64,000 nt of DNA from Liolophura sinensis (GCF_032854445.1 NC_088295.1:36428510-36492509), one strand, 5' to 3'. Shown: positions 1-12,970, numbered from the stretch's first letter. Made by a program: numbers and translations. Notes: generated by a model from the sequence alone, not told the origin.

Positions 1-1990
1 TCCTGACAGGTTTCACAAGCACAGTTGTGTTCTCCTTATCCTCACAGGCATAACAAGCAGAGTTGTGTTATCCTTTTCCTCTCAGGCTTCACAAGCACAG
101 TTGTGTTCTCCTTTTCCTCTCAGGCTTCACAAGCACAGTTGTGTTCTCCTTATCCTAACAGGCTTCACAAGCAGAGTTGTGTTATCCTTATCCTGACAGG
201 CATCACAAGCACATTTGTGTTATCCTTATCCTGACGGATCTCACAGGCAAAGTTGTGTTCTCCTTATCATGACGGGCTTCACAAGCAGAGTTGTGTTATC
301 CTTATCCTGACAGGCATCACAAGCAGAGTTGTGTTATCCTTTTCCTCTCAGGCTTCACAAGCACAGTTGTGTTCTCCTTATCCTAACAGGCTTCACAAGC
401 ACAGTTGTGTTATCCATTTCCTCTCAGGCATCACAAGCACATTTGTGTTATCCTTATCCTGACAGGTTTCACAAGCAGAGTTGTGTTATCCTTATCCTGA
501 CAGGCTTTACAAGCAGTGTTGTGTTATCCTTATCCTGACAGGCATCACAAGCAGAGTTGTGTTCTCCTTATTCTGACAGGCATCATAAGCAGAGTTGTGT
601 TATCCTTATCATGACAGGCATCACAAGCAGAGTTGTGTTCTCCTTATCATGACAGCCTTGACAAGCAGATTTGTGTTATCCTTCTCCTGACAGACTTCAC
701 AAGCAGAGTTGTGTTCTCCTTCTCCTGACAGGCATGACAAGCAGAGTTGTGTTCTCCTTATCCTGACAGACTTTACAGGCAGAGTTGTGTTATCCTTATC
801 CTGACAGGCATCACAAGCAGAGTTGTGTTCTCCTTATCATGACAGCTTTCACAAGCAGATTTGTGTTATCCTTCTCCTGACAGACTTCACAAGCAAAACA
901 GTATTATCCTTATCCTGGCAGGCATCAAAAGCAGAGTTGTGTTCTCCTTATCATGACAGACTTCACAAGCAGAGTTGTATTATCCTTATCCTGACAGACT
1001 TTACAGGCAGAGTTGTGTTCTCCTTATCATGACAGGCATCACAAGCAGAGTTGTGTCCTCCTTGTCCTGACAGGCATCACAAGCAGAGTTGTGTTCTCCT
1101 TATCATGACAGACTTCACAAGCAGAGTTGTGTTCTTCTTATCCTGACAGGCATCACAAGCAGAGTTGTGTTCTCCTTATCCTGACAGACTTTACAGGCAG
1201 AGTTGTGTTCTCCTTATCCTGACAGGCATCACAAGCAGAGTTGTGTTCTCCTTATCATGACAGGCTTTACAGGCAGAGTTGTGTTATCCTTATCCTGACA
1301 GGCATCACAAGCAGAGTTGTGTTATCCTTCTCCTGACAGGCTACACAAGCAGAGCTGTGTTCTTCTTATCCTGACAGATTTCACAAACACAGTTGTGTTA
1401 TGCTTATCTCGTCAGACTCAACAGGCAGAGTTGTGTTATCCTTGGCCTGGCAGAGTTCATAGGCACAGGTGTGTTATCCTTATTTTTGCGGACCTCATTG
1501 GCAGAGTTGTAATATCCTTAGTCTACAGACTTCACAGGTACAGGTGTGTTATCGTTAGCCTGACGAACTGCATTGGCACAACTGTGTTATCATTTTCTTG
1601 AAAGATCTAAAAGACTCAGTTGTGTTATCTTTAGTCTGGAGGACCTCATAGGAGGAGTTGTGTTATCCTTATTCTGGCGGACCTCTTAGGCAAAACTGTG
1701 TTTTCCTTCCTCTGGAGGACCTCTTAGGCGGAGTTGTGTTATCCTTATTCTGGCGGACCTCATAGGAGGTGTTGTGTTATCCTTATTCTGGCGGACCTCA
1801 TAGGCAAAACTGTGTTTTCCTTCCTCTGGCGGACCTCATAGGAGGAGTTGTGTTATCCTTATTCTGGCGGACCTCATAGGCAAAACTGTGTTTTCCTTCC
1901 TCTGGCGGACCTCATAGGAGGAGTTGTGTTATCCTTATTCTGGCGGACCTCATAGGCACAGTTATGTTCTGTTATACAGGTTTTGTGTTA
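1..1990. repeat. 38-bp minisatellite, about 50 units, with a 76-bp dimeric right flank
   Basis: A 38-bp unit (core ttgtgttatccttatcctga followed by caggcatcacaagcagag) is repeated head to tail from the first base, so the array starts outside the window. Units to about 1600 differ by a few bases. From about 1620 to 1960 two diverged variants alternate, one with ggcggacctcataggagga and one with ataggcaaaactgtgttttc, giving a 76-bp higher-order unit. The last units decay by about 1990. The long open frames here arise because three 38-bp units make 38 codons without stops; they are not genes. Confidence 0.97.
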
Positions 1991-3050
1991 TCAGTTGGCT
2001 TTGGGACCCCAAGGTGCAGTTGTATTACCCTTAGTTTTGACACAGCCAACTTGGTAAAAGCCCTATTTTTATTCAAGCAGCTAAAGGGAATGTGAAAATT
2101 GCAAGACCAGATGAGATGACGAGAGGCTGTTTTGGAAGACTGAATTTTATCTACTTATTTACTGATTTAAATGAATTTGTTGTTTGCGCTGAAGGGAGAG
2201 AAAAATTTCAAAAATTTCTTTAACCTGGAGATATGGGAATGGCCGATGGGTGTAATCTTTAACATTATTTAAAATTTAACATTATTATTACTAACATTAC
2301 CAGTGTTCAAGGCTTGATCCAGGATTGAACCTCAAATCTACCCCTAAGGAGAGACCTTTTTCTTGGTATTCCACAGCAGTCAGTATCATCTCATTTTCGT
2401 TTTCATCGCATGAGCTTACATCGTTAATGTCATACGTCTAATCTAGCATGTAAAGTAATACTGTAGACGTAACCATCGCCTATCTCATCACGGGAATCAG
2501 GGAGGTGCACCTGGTCTCCATTTGAAGGTTGCATGAAGGTCATTTAGTCCTCGTGCCATACATGTATTTCTATAATCATATTGAAAATGTCAAACTCATA
2601 ACATTATCCCTCTTTTGTAATGTATTTTCTAATTTATTATTTTCATGAAGCTCAGTCTGAAATCGGCTCACAAACAGCGACCTTATTACATGGCTGTGGG
2701 TTATTGTCCATGGCGGGAATTCCTGGCGAAATTAATTTATACCTAGAGAGATAGATTTTGCTATAGGATTACTTCCGAATGTCGCAGGAGCCTCTTTACT
2801 TCATCCTCCGCTCAGACACTCTTTATTATAGAATAGATTAGTATCTTTTCTTGCACCCTTATTCTTTTCGTATTATTGCCCGCCTAAAACCCCAAATAGG
2901 AACCCATCTGTACCAAAGTAGAGCTGTGTGTACAGTAAGTATGTGAAGAGCAAGCCTTACGTCAATATAGCTTGCAGTACCTGTAGGTAATACTTTTTCT
3001 TCTATTTGATTGCTCTATAGATCCTTACTCGCGATTTTTCCCCCTTGTAC
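1991..3050. other. Unique AT-rich DNA, nothing recognised
   Basis: No coding signature, RNA gene or repeat was recognised between the minisatellite and the first dispersed repeat. The same holds for 3136-3800. Confidence 0.6.
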
Positions 3051-3054
3051 GACC

Positions 3055-3135
3055 ACGGTGGATTTCATGGGGTGAGGAAACCGAGGTAAATCACGGGCCT
3101 TTAGCAAGTAACTGACAAACTTTACCACGTGTGAC
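3055..3135 (+). repeat. Dispersed repeat fragment (gaggaaaccgaggtaaatca type)
   Basis: The segment with gaggaaaccgaggtaaatca then gcaagtaactgacaaacttt recurs in diverged form at 17985-18040 and more weakly at 25165-25250, always on the plus strand. It is probably the 3' part of an unidentified SINE or LINE; the family is unknown to me. Confidence 0.4.
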
Positions 3136-3810
3136 GTATACATGTGCACTCCATATTGGCTGAAGGTGAGTAGTCTTCAGAGAATGTTGGGCTGAATAAT
3201 AGAGCAGCACTAACTTCATCAAAAGCTAATTGACACCAAGGCCTTCAAACACCAAAAGTGGGTGGGTGAGACGGACAATCTTGACTAACGCCCAATAGGG
3301 CATATTTTTCAGTGACAGTTTATTTCAACATCCACAAATATGTTCAGTCCATACACATGAACAACAACATATTTTCCCGTGAGGTGCATGACGAGATGAT
3401 GGGATGACGTGCGGGATATCACGACGTGTGGGATGTGAAATGTGCGAATTTGATGTGATGTGTGAACAATTCTGTAAGATATAGAAAAACAAGGTATCAG
3501 GACCATAAAATGGAATCAACCGCTGACAAGGTAAAATACATGTCGTATTCATAACATTACATCTGCCTCTAAATATCTGTGCTATGACAATTAAATTAAA
3601 ATCACCACAACTCACTGCACTACAAATTTATTTCGCGAATATGCCTAGCAAAGAAATTACTCTAAAATACACGGATCACTACGTTCTGCGTACTTCTAAG
3701 TTTAAAAGTCAATGAAAATGTCTTACAATTACGAAAGGAACCTGTCTAGACAATTAAACAATTGCTGACTACTAAATGCACTAAGTATACAACATAAGAG
3801 TGAACGCTAC

Positions 3811-4061
3811 TTATTTATTTGATTGATGTTTTACGCGTACTCAAGAATATTTCACTTATACGACGGCGGCCTCATTATGGTGGGTGGAAACCGGGCAGAG
3901 CCCGGGGGAAAACAACGACCATTGCTGGCAGACATTCTCACTTACGGCTGGAGAGGAAGCAGCATGAGCTGGACTTGAACTCGCAGCGACCACATTGGCG
4001 AGAGACCCCTTGGTCATTACGCTACTCTAGCGCGCTTACCAACTGAGCCACGGAGGACCCT
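3811..4061 (-). mobile_element. Full-length tRNA-headed SINE (family 1), with target duplication
   Basis: Read on the minus strand the element has a tRNA-like head (tggctcagttggtaagcgcg as A box; gagttcaagtccagctc as B box), then a conserved body with gggctctgcccggtttccac, then the tail (aatattcttgagtacgcgta) and a short A/T-rich end (aaataaata). It is flanked by an 11-bp direct repeat, tgaacgctact, at 3801-3811 and 4062-4072. The body matches what I remember of the mollusc Nin-DC SINE domain; that name is from memory and unchecked. Confidence 0.92.
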
Positions 4062-4072
4062 TGAACGCTACT

Positions 4073-5036
4073 GTGTCAAGATAACACAAAATATATACTG
4101 ATTGAAAGTTTGTATATAATGCATCTACTTGCTACAAAATAAAATAAGAACGAAGTATACATTACCTGAACAGTAGATCTCCTGGCACTTAATGCTATAT
4201 TGGAATACAACTTCTCTTATGTACAAGTGCAGCAATGTATGCAGCTTGCAAGATCATAAGTGCGCAGGAGGGGATCGCTTGTCGCACGTAAAGGAGAAGA
4301 GCTCAACCAGAGGGGGAATCTACAAATTCCCTCCCCAAGTATGTATAGGTAATAAATGTTTGCATGAAGCGTGTTTTGCTCAAATCTCACTTATCTTGGT
4401 GTATGTCGCTCTGGTGTGAAAAGTGTTTGCATGTACCTGTTGGTTATTCTGGTATCGTTGATAAAAGTTTCCCTGAATATTGTCTAAATAAATCTAAGTA
4501 ATCACATGGGATGAACCAGCTTACTGAGGTATTAAGACAGATGAATATAGACCTACATCGTGGTTGTGTAGGCGAAATAATAATGTGTGTATATTTATGG
4601 TGAATAGAAATTTCCATTAAGATTGCCCTTGGGTTTATAAGTTCAAAAGTTGGCTTTTCGTTTCTCTTTGCAATGTTGATACGGTTTGTTGACACACATT
4701 TTGTTTTGCGCAAGGCAAACTAAAACGTAGGCATGGATGTATCGACTTTAATTACAACCTCTGGCTTTATTATCGCAAAATAACACATCGTTTAAAACAC
4801 AAAAATAATTAAAATTTGCTAAATTAGATAAAGCCACCTTATATCTGCTAAGATTAGTTGATACGTTGGGCACAGAAAATCTCCTTATTCTGCTTTAACT
4901 TTCAAGGCAGTATTTCAGCCATATCGTGACGATGCAAAAATGTTAGTGTTAGCTATTCGAAATGTAGCCATCATTTTTCTTTACATGAAATTGTCTACCG
5001 CTAACTGCACACCAGTTACAGAAATAATGCAAAAGG
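4073..5036. other. Unique AT-rich DNA, nothing recognised
   Basis: Only short chance open frames are present. Confidence 0.55.
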
Positions 5037-5041
5037 ACCGC

Positions 5042-5182
5042 GGGGGCGTCCGTGGCCAAGGTGTTTGGCACGCCAGCGCGGCGCATTTAACCAGCAACCT
5101 CTCACCAATATGCGGTCGCTTTGAGTTCAAGTCCAGCTCTTGCTGGCTTCCTCTCCGACCGTAAGTGGGAAGGCCTGCCAGC
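5042..5182 (+). mobile_element. SINE family 1, 3'-truncated
   Basis: Has the tRNA-like head (cgtccgtggccaaggtgttt), B box (gagttcaagtccagctc) and the start of the body (ggcttcctctccgaccgtaa). The sequence stops at cctgccagc, so the conserved domain and tail are absent. Confidence 0.85.
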
Positions 5183-6895
5183 TCATTTATAATAGATAAC
5201 TTAATGTCCTAATCTTTCCAAATGGCAATTCACAAGACTCTGTATCATCTTCTGTCAGAGGATACTTCCTCAGCATTATGAACTTCACAATAAGCCAGTA
5301 ATTAGCTAAATGGTATAAGTAGTTGACGGTCGAACGATTGTGTTACTGATGCTTCGTGGGGTATATATGATACGAAATACTCTCTAAAGCAAAAACGTGA
5401 GTATGCGCAGCTAGAGATTTAAACAGAAATGAGCACCTAAGGTACACTGTTTGGTACATAGATAAAATGCAAGATACGCATGCAAAGTACATATTAATGA
5501 GCCTGCGAATATTTGTGACAGTTAGTGTGTATGGTTTGTACACAATTTCTTTTAGAGAGTATTTCAGAAAGACTTGTAACTATACAACTAACTTGTATTT
5601 ATCGTGGGAAACAAAATTTCAGTAGAGTGATTAGAATTAGAAATGTTGAAAAGAATACAAGGGAGATTGTCATGTTCCAATTTCATTTGGGTTGATTTAT
5701 GTGTGTTTAACGCATCCAAATTTTAATTAACATCGTTAATAATTGGTTTAAGCAGTGCATTTTTGTGAAGGCTTTTGAAGGCTTTGAGCTTGTATAGCCC
5801 TCACTGACAACCAGCTGGATATCATTTCTAATAAAGGTCGTGTGTTTTTGTAACCCCAAAGCGTGTTAATATGCAGTGGTTTTATCAATTTGCCTTCGAG
5901 GATTAGAAAAAGTCAGTCAAACGGAAAATATTTATTTTCCATTCTTTATAAAATGTCCCTGTAAACTCCTCTGTCTGCGAATTTTGCTGCTCGCAGAACT
6001 GAATGTTAACATGACCTGACCGCCCTTTTTCACACGAATACATATTGGATATGTTTTGTCACAGGTTTGTAATGTTCATTGATGCAAATATTGGAATTAA
6101 CCTGCTTGGTTGGAACTCCTGATTCCGTTAACCAGTATTATGTTCAAAAGGTAACCTGTTTATGGTAGACTTGCCCTTAATTCATCTCGGACTTGTTTCT
6201 TTTTTTCTTTTTTTTTGTCGCTAAACCGAGAGTTACAGGGGTTTCTGTGTAGTCTCTCAGGTCTATTCTGATAGTAAACATGTCAGGCGTTGTGTGTTAA
6301 TGAGACTATATTTATAGTAACAGTTCATACATTTTATGATTGTATTGTTCGAGTGCATAGTTTACTGTTTGAAATAAACAAGAACCCAGCAGATTTTTGA
6401 TATTCATCCTAGATAATTCCGAGTGATCATTTATAGTTAAAACCTGAATATTCTTTTAGTAATATCTTTGAATTAAAACTAGAAAAACAATCAAAACACT
6501 GTGTGAGATTTTTTAAAACTTAAATGCTATATTTCAAAACATTGAGTTGATAGTTAAGCACGTAATAAAAGTATTCCACCATACGACAGCCTCAAAAAAA
6601 GGGAGAAAATGAACTCATTAATTCGTTGGCAAATTAATTTTAATCAAGAATTGTCCCGCCTGCAGGCAAAATTTGAACAGATCTAGCTTTGAAAGCCTAC
6701 TGATGTAAAACTTTAAACATTACATTGCTCCATGAAGGCATGAATTTTTATGAGGAAAATCTTTTAGAATTTGCTTTAAATTCTCGTTGGGGTGATTAAA
6801 GCTGCTGTTTTTGTTAACATGTATATAGGGCCCCCTCTGCCTGCATGGACAGAGAACTGCAGAAACGGTGGTGCACTGCTTACAGACAAAAGATA
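5183..6895. other. Unique AT-rich DNA, nothing recognised
   Basis: Contains a T-rich run near 6197-6217 and AT-rich sequence. No gene or repeat was recognised. Confidence 0.55.
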
Positions 6896-6900
6896 GCTGG

Positions 6901-7075
6901 GTGCTTCCGTGTGCTAGTTGTTAGCGTGCTATCGCAGCACCACAACCCAGCAGACCCATGCAATTTCTCTGAGATAAAGTCCAGCTCACGCTGGCTTCAT
7001 TTCTAGAAATTCATACGTGGAAACGTCTGACAGCAAACTACGCATGGTCGTGGGTATCGCCGGCTCCCCTCTTCA
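6901..7075 (+). mobile_element. SINE family 1, strongly decayed
   Basis: The head (gtgctagttgttagcgtgct), B-box region (gataaagtccagctcacgct) and body (gcatggtcgtgggtatcgcc) are recognisable but heavily mutated. The tail is missing. It looks much older than the copies at 3811 and 25914. Confidence 0.7.
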
Positions 7076-7234
7076 TAAAAATATACATGGTATCTGCGGT
7101 TGAGGAGAATCCGCTGATTATCAAACTCGGGAAAATTATCATTTGTCTAAAGCCCAAAATATATCTTTTGGTGTTAGACAATGTTAGTATGTGTTAGAGC
7201 AGATGGTCAAGAAAACAGATTCTTGCTTTTCATT

Positions 7235-8390
7235 CTTTCTCCAAGCGGTCAAATGTTCTGAAGACTACACACGGGTTAAAGGGCTACACCACCATCAAGA
7301 TTCGCATACTAGGGAAGTGCATAGTTACAGTACATACTCAAATTCATAGCTTTCAGCTGACATCTTTTGTAGTCCCCGGAGATGTTATGTCATTCCTAGG
7401 ACGAGAAGCTTGCTTAAAACTAAATTTTGAGAAGTCATTTGTTGATGTATATAAAGTGCACAGCAGTGATTATAGATGCCTTCAAGAGGAATTTGCTGAA
7501 GTGTGACGTACCTTGGCTGCTTACCAGGTAAACACGCAATCACACTAGATGAAACCGCGAAACCAGTGGTACACATTTCACGGAAAACCCCGCTTGGCTT
7601 TTATGACAGTTTAAAGAACAGGATGGAGTCAAAGAGGGAACCGACTGAGTGAACTCTATGGTAATAATGAAAAGGAAAAAGGAGTCTATCTGGATCCAAG
7701 ACTTGATATCAAGCGGGAACACTACAAACGTTCGACCAGAGAAAAGATTGTGGCAAAGTGTCCTGGAGCCAAATAGTTTAGCAAGTTGGACACTTTTCCA
7801 AGGGTTTTGGTATCTGGAACTACACGATGCCAGGATATGCACTTTCAACGTTTCCTTCGGTCGTTACATATATCCACGTCTTCCCTTTGGAATTTCCTTT
7901 GCATTAGAAGTATACCATAAAACAATCCATGAACGTTTTGGATGACATTGCTAATGAGGATATCTCTATGGACTTGTGGGGCCTTGCCTGAGAAGAACGT
8001 GAGGCAGCAGTCAGACGCGTCAGCGAAAAGACCTGAAAAGCAAACGTGAATTTACACAAGGGTAAATGCCAGTTCGGGGTTAACATGTTAGTTTTCCTGG
8101 GTGACTGTCTCACTGAACACGGAATCAAGGCTAACAAAACAAAAATCTCAGCCACTGAAAATATGCCATGCCCAGAAAATACGACGAATATTCCAAGATT
8201 CCTTGGTATGGTCAGATGCTATCGTTAAACGGAAACCAGGATTGTCACAGAAGTCAGTTGCACTGACAGTCTTCCCGAGTAAAGGCATGTGGGGTCATAA
8301 ACAGAAAACAACTTGGAAAGATCTGTAGAATGCCTTGACCTCCCACCCAGTCCTACTGTCGTGAAATGAATTCCACGAAAAGAATAACAG
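7235..8390 (+). pseudogene. Ty3/Gypsy retrotransposon pol remnant, part 1 (protease-RT linker and reverse transcriptase)
   Basis: Decayed, frameshifted pol of a chromovirus/K02A2.6-like Ty3/Gypsy element. Visible in order: the linker before RT (FLGREACLKLNFEKSF near 7393), the LPGKHAITLDETAKPVVH block in another frame near 7520, RT fingers and palm (GFWYLELHDARICTF and PFGISFALEVYHKTIHERF, 7805-7945), and the connection region (NLHKGKCQFGVNMLVFLGD near 8049, NIPRFLGMVRCY near 8191). At least three frameshifts or stops interrupt it, and the catalytic YxDD stretch is not intact. Gag, LTRs and the primer-binding site were not found. Sequence of this element resumes at about 9400. It is not functional. 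Confidence 0.9.
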
Positions 8391-8695
8391 TGTAAGCTTG
8401 TTGTTTTTTCGTACTTTTCTGAACATTAGTGTATCATTGTAATCAGAGACGTTCTAAAGCGTAATTTTGCCTAACATATATTCCAAGCTTATTGGAACTT
8501 ATATATTCCTGCTTGACCTTCAGAGACCACCTCTCTAAAAAAACTCAGTGCTGAACAGACTTGTTCTGGTAGTTATTCCAGTAGGATCACTCAGTCTACA
8601 AACAAGACAACTTTATTGGACAGAGTAAACTCGACTTCATTGTGCAGCATTTTAAATTGCTAATAACGTATTGACAACGTTGAGTGAACCTTCTC
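8390..8695. other. Unidentified DNA between the Gypsy halves
   Basis: About 300 bp of sequence that is not Gypsy pol and not yet the tandem array. It takes the place of the expected RNase H N-terminal coding region. No terminal repeats or target duplication were recognised, so it may be an insertion or a replacement. Confidence 0.5.
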
Positions 8696-8697
8696 AT

Positions 8698-9400
8698 ATT
8701 AGCCGGAGTGCGTATAGTGCCGGTGTATTTAATCCTGTATAAGCCGGAGTGCGTATAGTGCCGGTGTATTTAGTCTGTATCAGCCGGAGTGCGTATGGTG
8801 TCGGTGTATTTATTCCTGTATAAGCCGGAGTGCGTATGGTGTAGGTGTATTTAGTCTGTATCAGCCGGAGTACGTATAGTGCGGTGTATTTAGTCCTGTA
8901 TCAGCCGGAGTGCGTATAGTGCGGTGTATTTAGTCCTGTATCAGCCGGAGTGCGTATAGTGTCGGTGTATTTAGTCCTGTATAAGCCGGAGTGGGTATAG
9001 TGCCGGTGTATTTAGTCCTGTATCAGCCGGAGTGCGTATAGTGCCGGTGTATTTAGTCTGTATCAGCCGGAGTGCGTATAGTGTCAGTGTATTTAGTCCT
9101 GTATAAGCCGGAGTGCGTATAGTGTCGGTGTATTTAATCCTGTATCAGCCGGAGTGCGTATAGTGTCGGTGTATTTAGTCCTGTAAAAGCCGGAGTGCGT
9201 ATGGTGTTAGTGTATTTAGACTGTATCAGCCGGAGTGCGTATGGTGTCAGTGTATTTAGTCCTGTATCAGCCGGAGTGCGTATAGTGTCGGTGTATTTAG
9301 TCCTGTATCAGCCGGAGTGCGTATAGTGCCGGTGTTTAATTTATTTTACTTGATGACGTCCTGTATAAGCCGGAGTGCGTATGGTGTCGGTGTTTCGTTT
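8698..9400. repeat. 41-bp minisatellite, about 17 units
   Basis: The unit contains agccggagtgcgtatagtg followed by tcggtgtatttagtcctgta. Length is 39-41 bp because some copies drop one or two bases (cggtgtatttagtctgta). Variants alternate (atagtg or atggtg; cgg, cag or tag). One unit near 9340 is interrupted by an AT-rich stretch before the last copy, which abuts the Gypsy RNase H sequence. Confidence 0.96.
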
Positions 9401-10800
9401 GTACGCTGGAAATACAGCATTCAAGCCGAGACAGATCACAAACCAGTGGTCAGCATCTTCAAAGAGCCGTTCGGAGATTGTCCATTGCGTATTCAACGCC
9501 TGCTGTTCAAGTTTTAGAGCTATGATCTCAATGTCTCTTATACTCTTGGAAAGTTGTCCTGTTGTCTGCGACGGACAAATGAGCTGTAACCAACTCAGTT
9601 TTTACAGACCAAGTCCAAGCTCTTAGGGAGATAGTTCTGCAGACAATGCTGATATCAGACAACGGGCTTGTTCAAGTAAAAGAGGAAACCAGAAAAGACC
9701 CAAGTCTGATCTTTCTAAAGGAAACAATATTACAAGGTTGGCATGATTGGCCACCGCTAACAGCAGAATACTGGAATGTTCGACCTGTTTGTGGCTGATG
9801 GTCTCTTTTTGAAAGGACCAGAACTAGTAATCCCCTCGGTCCTTCGGTCGGAAATGCTATCAAAAATATACGTTGGTCATCTCGGGATTGAAAAATATCG
9901 CGAGCATGGAAGAGAAGTGTTACAACGGCCAGGAATGAGTGCTGACATCATGCAGATGGCAAAATCCTGCATTACATATCTAACGTGTACGCCTGCCCAG
10001 TCACCCGAACCGCTCAAACCACACAATATCTGTGTACACCCTTGGCAGAAAGTCGGTACAGACAGAACTATTTGCTGGTAACGGATTACTTTTCGTTGTG
10101 TCCAGAAGTTATTTCTCTTACAACAAGAACGTCAAAAACTGTTGTGAGAGCTCTGAAGTCGGTGTTTGCACGATATAGAATGAGTGATACTATAACACAG
10201 TTTTCCTCTTAAGCATTCATGGAGTTCACCAAGGAATGGGATTTTGTGCATTCCCCTTACAGTCCACAATTTGCGCATTCTAATGGACAGAAAGCTTAAG
10301 GATTAAGGAAATCCTAATAATGGCACAACTCAGAAAGCAGGGTGGGTTCAATTTACTACAAGCCTACAGATCCACACCAGTCCCAAAGGAAAAACCTCCA
10401 GCAGAGCTTCTTATGGGCACAGGCAAACAAATTTCCACAAGCACTTGTCCCTGTTGAACACCAACCTATTAGAAACCAGGGCTCTGCAAAAAGCTGGAAT
10501 TGAAATAGAGACAGAAAGGGTACCATGATCGCACAGCCTATGAGGTGATCCAGATGGTCCCTGGCGACCATTTCCGTTTGTGGGACTGTGCCTATCGTAA
10601 ATGGCTGTATGCAGGCAATGTACTGGCAGACAGCTCACCTAGATCATATGTTGTGCAGACAGATGATTGTGGACACTTAGACCACAATCGGAAAGATCTG
10701 AGGAGAAATCCACTATGCCGTCCGACAACCAAGACTCGCTGAGACTCAGTTTAACTTAAACCCAATTTCATACCAGGAAGCGTCGAACTTTTGTTCAGTT
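9400..10800 (+). pseudogene. Ty3/Gypsy remnant, part 2 (RNase H and integrase)
   Basis: Continues the pol remnant after the minisatellite. It has the RNase H end (ETDHKPVVSIFKEPFGDCPL near 9428), the integrase N-terminal region (VADGLFLKGPELVIPS near 9788 and GHLGIEKYREHGREVLQRPG near 9872), a decayed integrase core (LLVTDYFSLCPEV near 10075, EWDFVHSPYSPQF near 10232) and downstream pol sequence to about 10.8 kb. Several stops and frameshifts occur. The RNase H N-terminal half is missing, exactly where the foreign block sits. No 3' LTR was identified. Confidence 0.9.
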
Positions 10801-12970
10801 AAAGGACATTAGCTTGAACTCTTAGATGGAACTGTACCAATGCTCTCTTTATAGTTGTCAGTCAAGATGTGTTTGTCATATAAGTTCTGGTTTGTAATGT
10901 TTAACTTTGGGTTAACTGAAATGTCAAAAAATGACAAAAAAAAAAAAAAGCAAAATGTAATAATATAGGTTGTAACGTTAGAGAGTTATCCCGCCTTATT
11001 CTGATCTATCAAATGGAGGATCGAAACGACCAAGGTCATGTAAGTTGTTATGACTTGTGAATACTAACACAGTCGAACCTACTCACCACAATTCTTGTAT
11101 TGTGAATATCATAACAGTGAGAATTCCTGATATCCAGTCTCGCAACATGCGCTATTTGCATATTGCCTACCCTAGGAAACAGGTAATTTTCTCTCCTGGG
11201 AAGAATTTTATGCTCACATGCATCCTGAAGAGGTTATTGTCTTTTTTCCCAAACGAAATTATCCATGATTGATTGATACTATTAAGTGTTGGGAAACGCA
11301 GTGTTTTCATATGAAAAACAATTCACCCTAAAAATGTTAAAAGAGATCAGTTTTTCCATTTTGACAAATACAGCAAACAGTTTGCAGTAAAACATAATCT
11401 AAACGGCGCGTTTTAGCGGCATATTGGAAGCACCGCTAGTCTAAGATTATGTTCTCCAGCACTGTTTAAAACAGTGACAAGTGAGTTTGCAGTATGACCT
11501 CCAAATGACTTCTAAAGTATATACATAACTCCAAGCAACATTAAAACTGCCTTTTTAAAAGTCTATATAACAATTGCGACTTCTATTTAAACTTTGTTCA
11601 TACATTTAAAGCACATATAAAAGTAAATACAGCTACAATTTCCGATTATTTTCATTCATCCTGTATTATTCAGATATGCCTATTTAAAAAATTGCAACTA
11701 ACATCACTGCATTTTTTTTGGGGGGGGGTGGGGAGGACCTAATTCTGCAATTTTGCTAGGGGCGTGTAATTTGTTTCATATTTATACATTTGCATGAACA
11801 GTTAAAGCCGTAACTGAGGTAAAGTGATAGGAGGACGTATTGCACCAGTTACAAGTGACCGTTTGCCCGCCATCACACTGTCCTCCCTGCTCTGAGTTTT
11901 CTCACTATGCTGTACGTCTTAATTATATTGTACCCCATTTTGATAAATTACAATAGCCTCATTTTGGTAGATTCCGTCTCTGGTCGGTTTTTATTTCCTA
12001 GTCAGTAACTTAGACGTAATATAATACACTTTCCCAACCATACTCAACCAATCTCGTAAATAGGCCAGATAATTCTTTCCATATAGTTAAGCTGAAAATT
12101 AAAAGATGACCAATTTTAACAAACCGTCATGAGGATGACACTGTGGACTCACCTAAATCCCGTATAGTTCGTTTCTGTCATGTCGTCACGCAAATGTTTA
12201 TCGACGCTAACACTTGACAGGCAGTTCGCCATTTTGTCGTAGGTTCGGTCAGTAGACAACATACCTCATTTTGTGTGTCGCATGCGGACAATGGCGTAGA
12301 TAAATGGCCAGTTTATTACACAGATAACTGTCATCTTTTGGGCGTACTCCGTTACGTTATGTGACATTCCTGTGAGTTATAGGCCCAGTAGTTTTATGAA
12401 GGGGAACTCGGTTAAGGTAGTGGTACAGCTGTCTAGTTGTCGGACTACCGCTAGGAAAACGGCATGATCACCTGTAGCTAATTTGTATTTACGGTTCAAA
12501 GATGCCCTTTGGATGACTAAAGTTATCCATTCCTATGTCGTGAAAGTCTGCAAATATTCCAAAGTTCCCTGTCATTGAGCGGCACTGGTTTTAAACGACC
12601 AATCAGTCGAGCTAGTAAGCCTAATAAATTATACCAAGTCTTTTTGACAGTTAATATATTCTCGATGCAATGAAGAATCCTGGTATCTATAAGTGCTGTC
12701 TTCACACACTATACCGCTGACAAGAACAGTTCATAAGCAAATAACTCTACTCACACATATATAACTGATGATAACTGATGTCAAAGTGAACGCACGCTAG
12801 CTATATAGGTTCACTCGATGATATGTATCCGTTTGTTAGTTTTGTATTACGGTAATGTATCATTGGACACATGAAGATATACCACAAAACAATTATAATA
12901 ACATGCACAAAGAGTTCACAAAGTTTTAAAACAAGAGGATTTTGAATCAACACAGGATTTATTATATTAC
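10801..12970. other. AT-rich DNA, nothing recognised
   Basis: Contains poly-A (10938-10950) and T/G runs (11708-11732). No gene, RNA or element was recognised. Confidence 0.55.

Noticed and set aside
25-1601. Series of open frames of 69-94 codons with repeating peptide text
   Set aside because: They follow from the 38-bp tandem repeat, start at TTG, and have no independent coding evidence.
8698-9400. Regular direct repeats that could be mistaken for a CRISPR array
   Set aside because: Units are contiguous with no unique spacers and the host is eukaryotic; it is a minisatellite.
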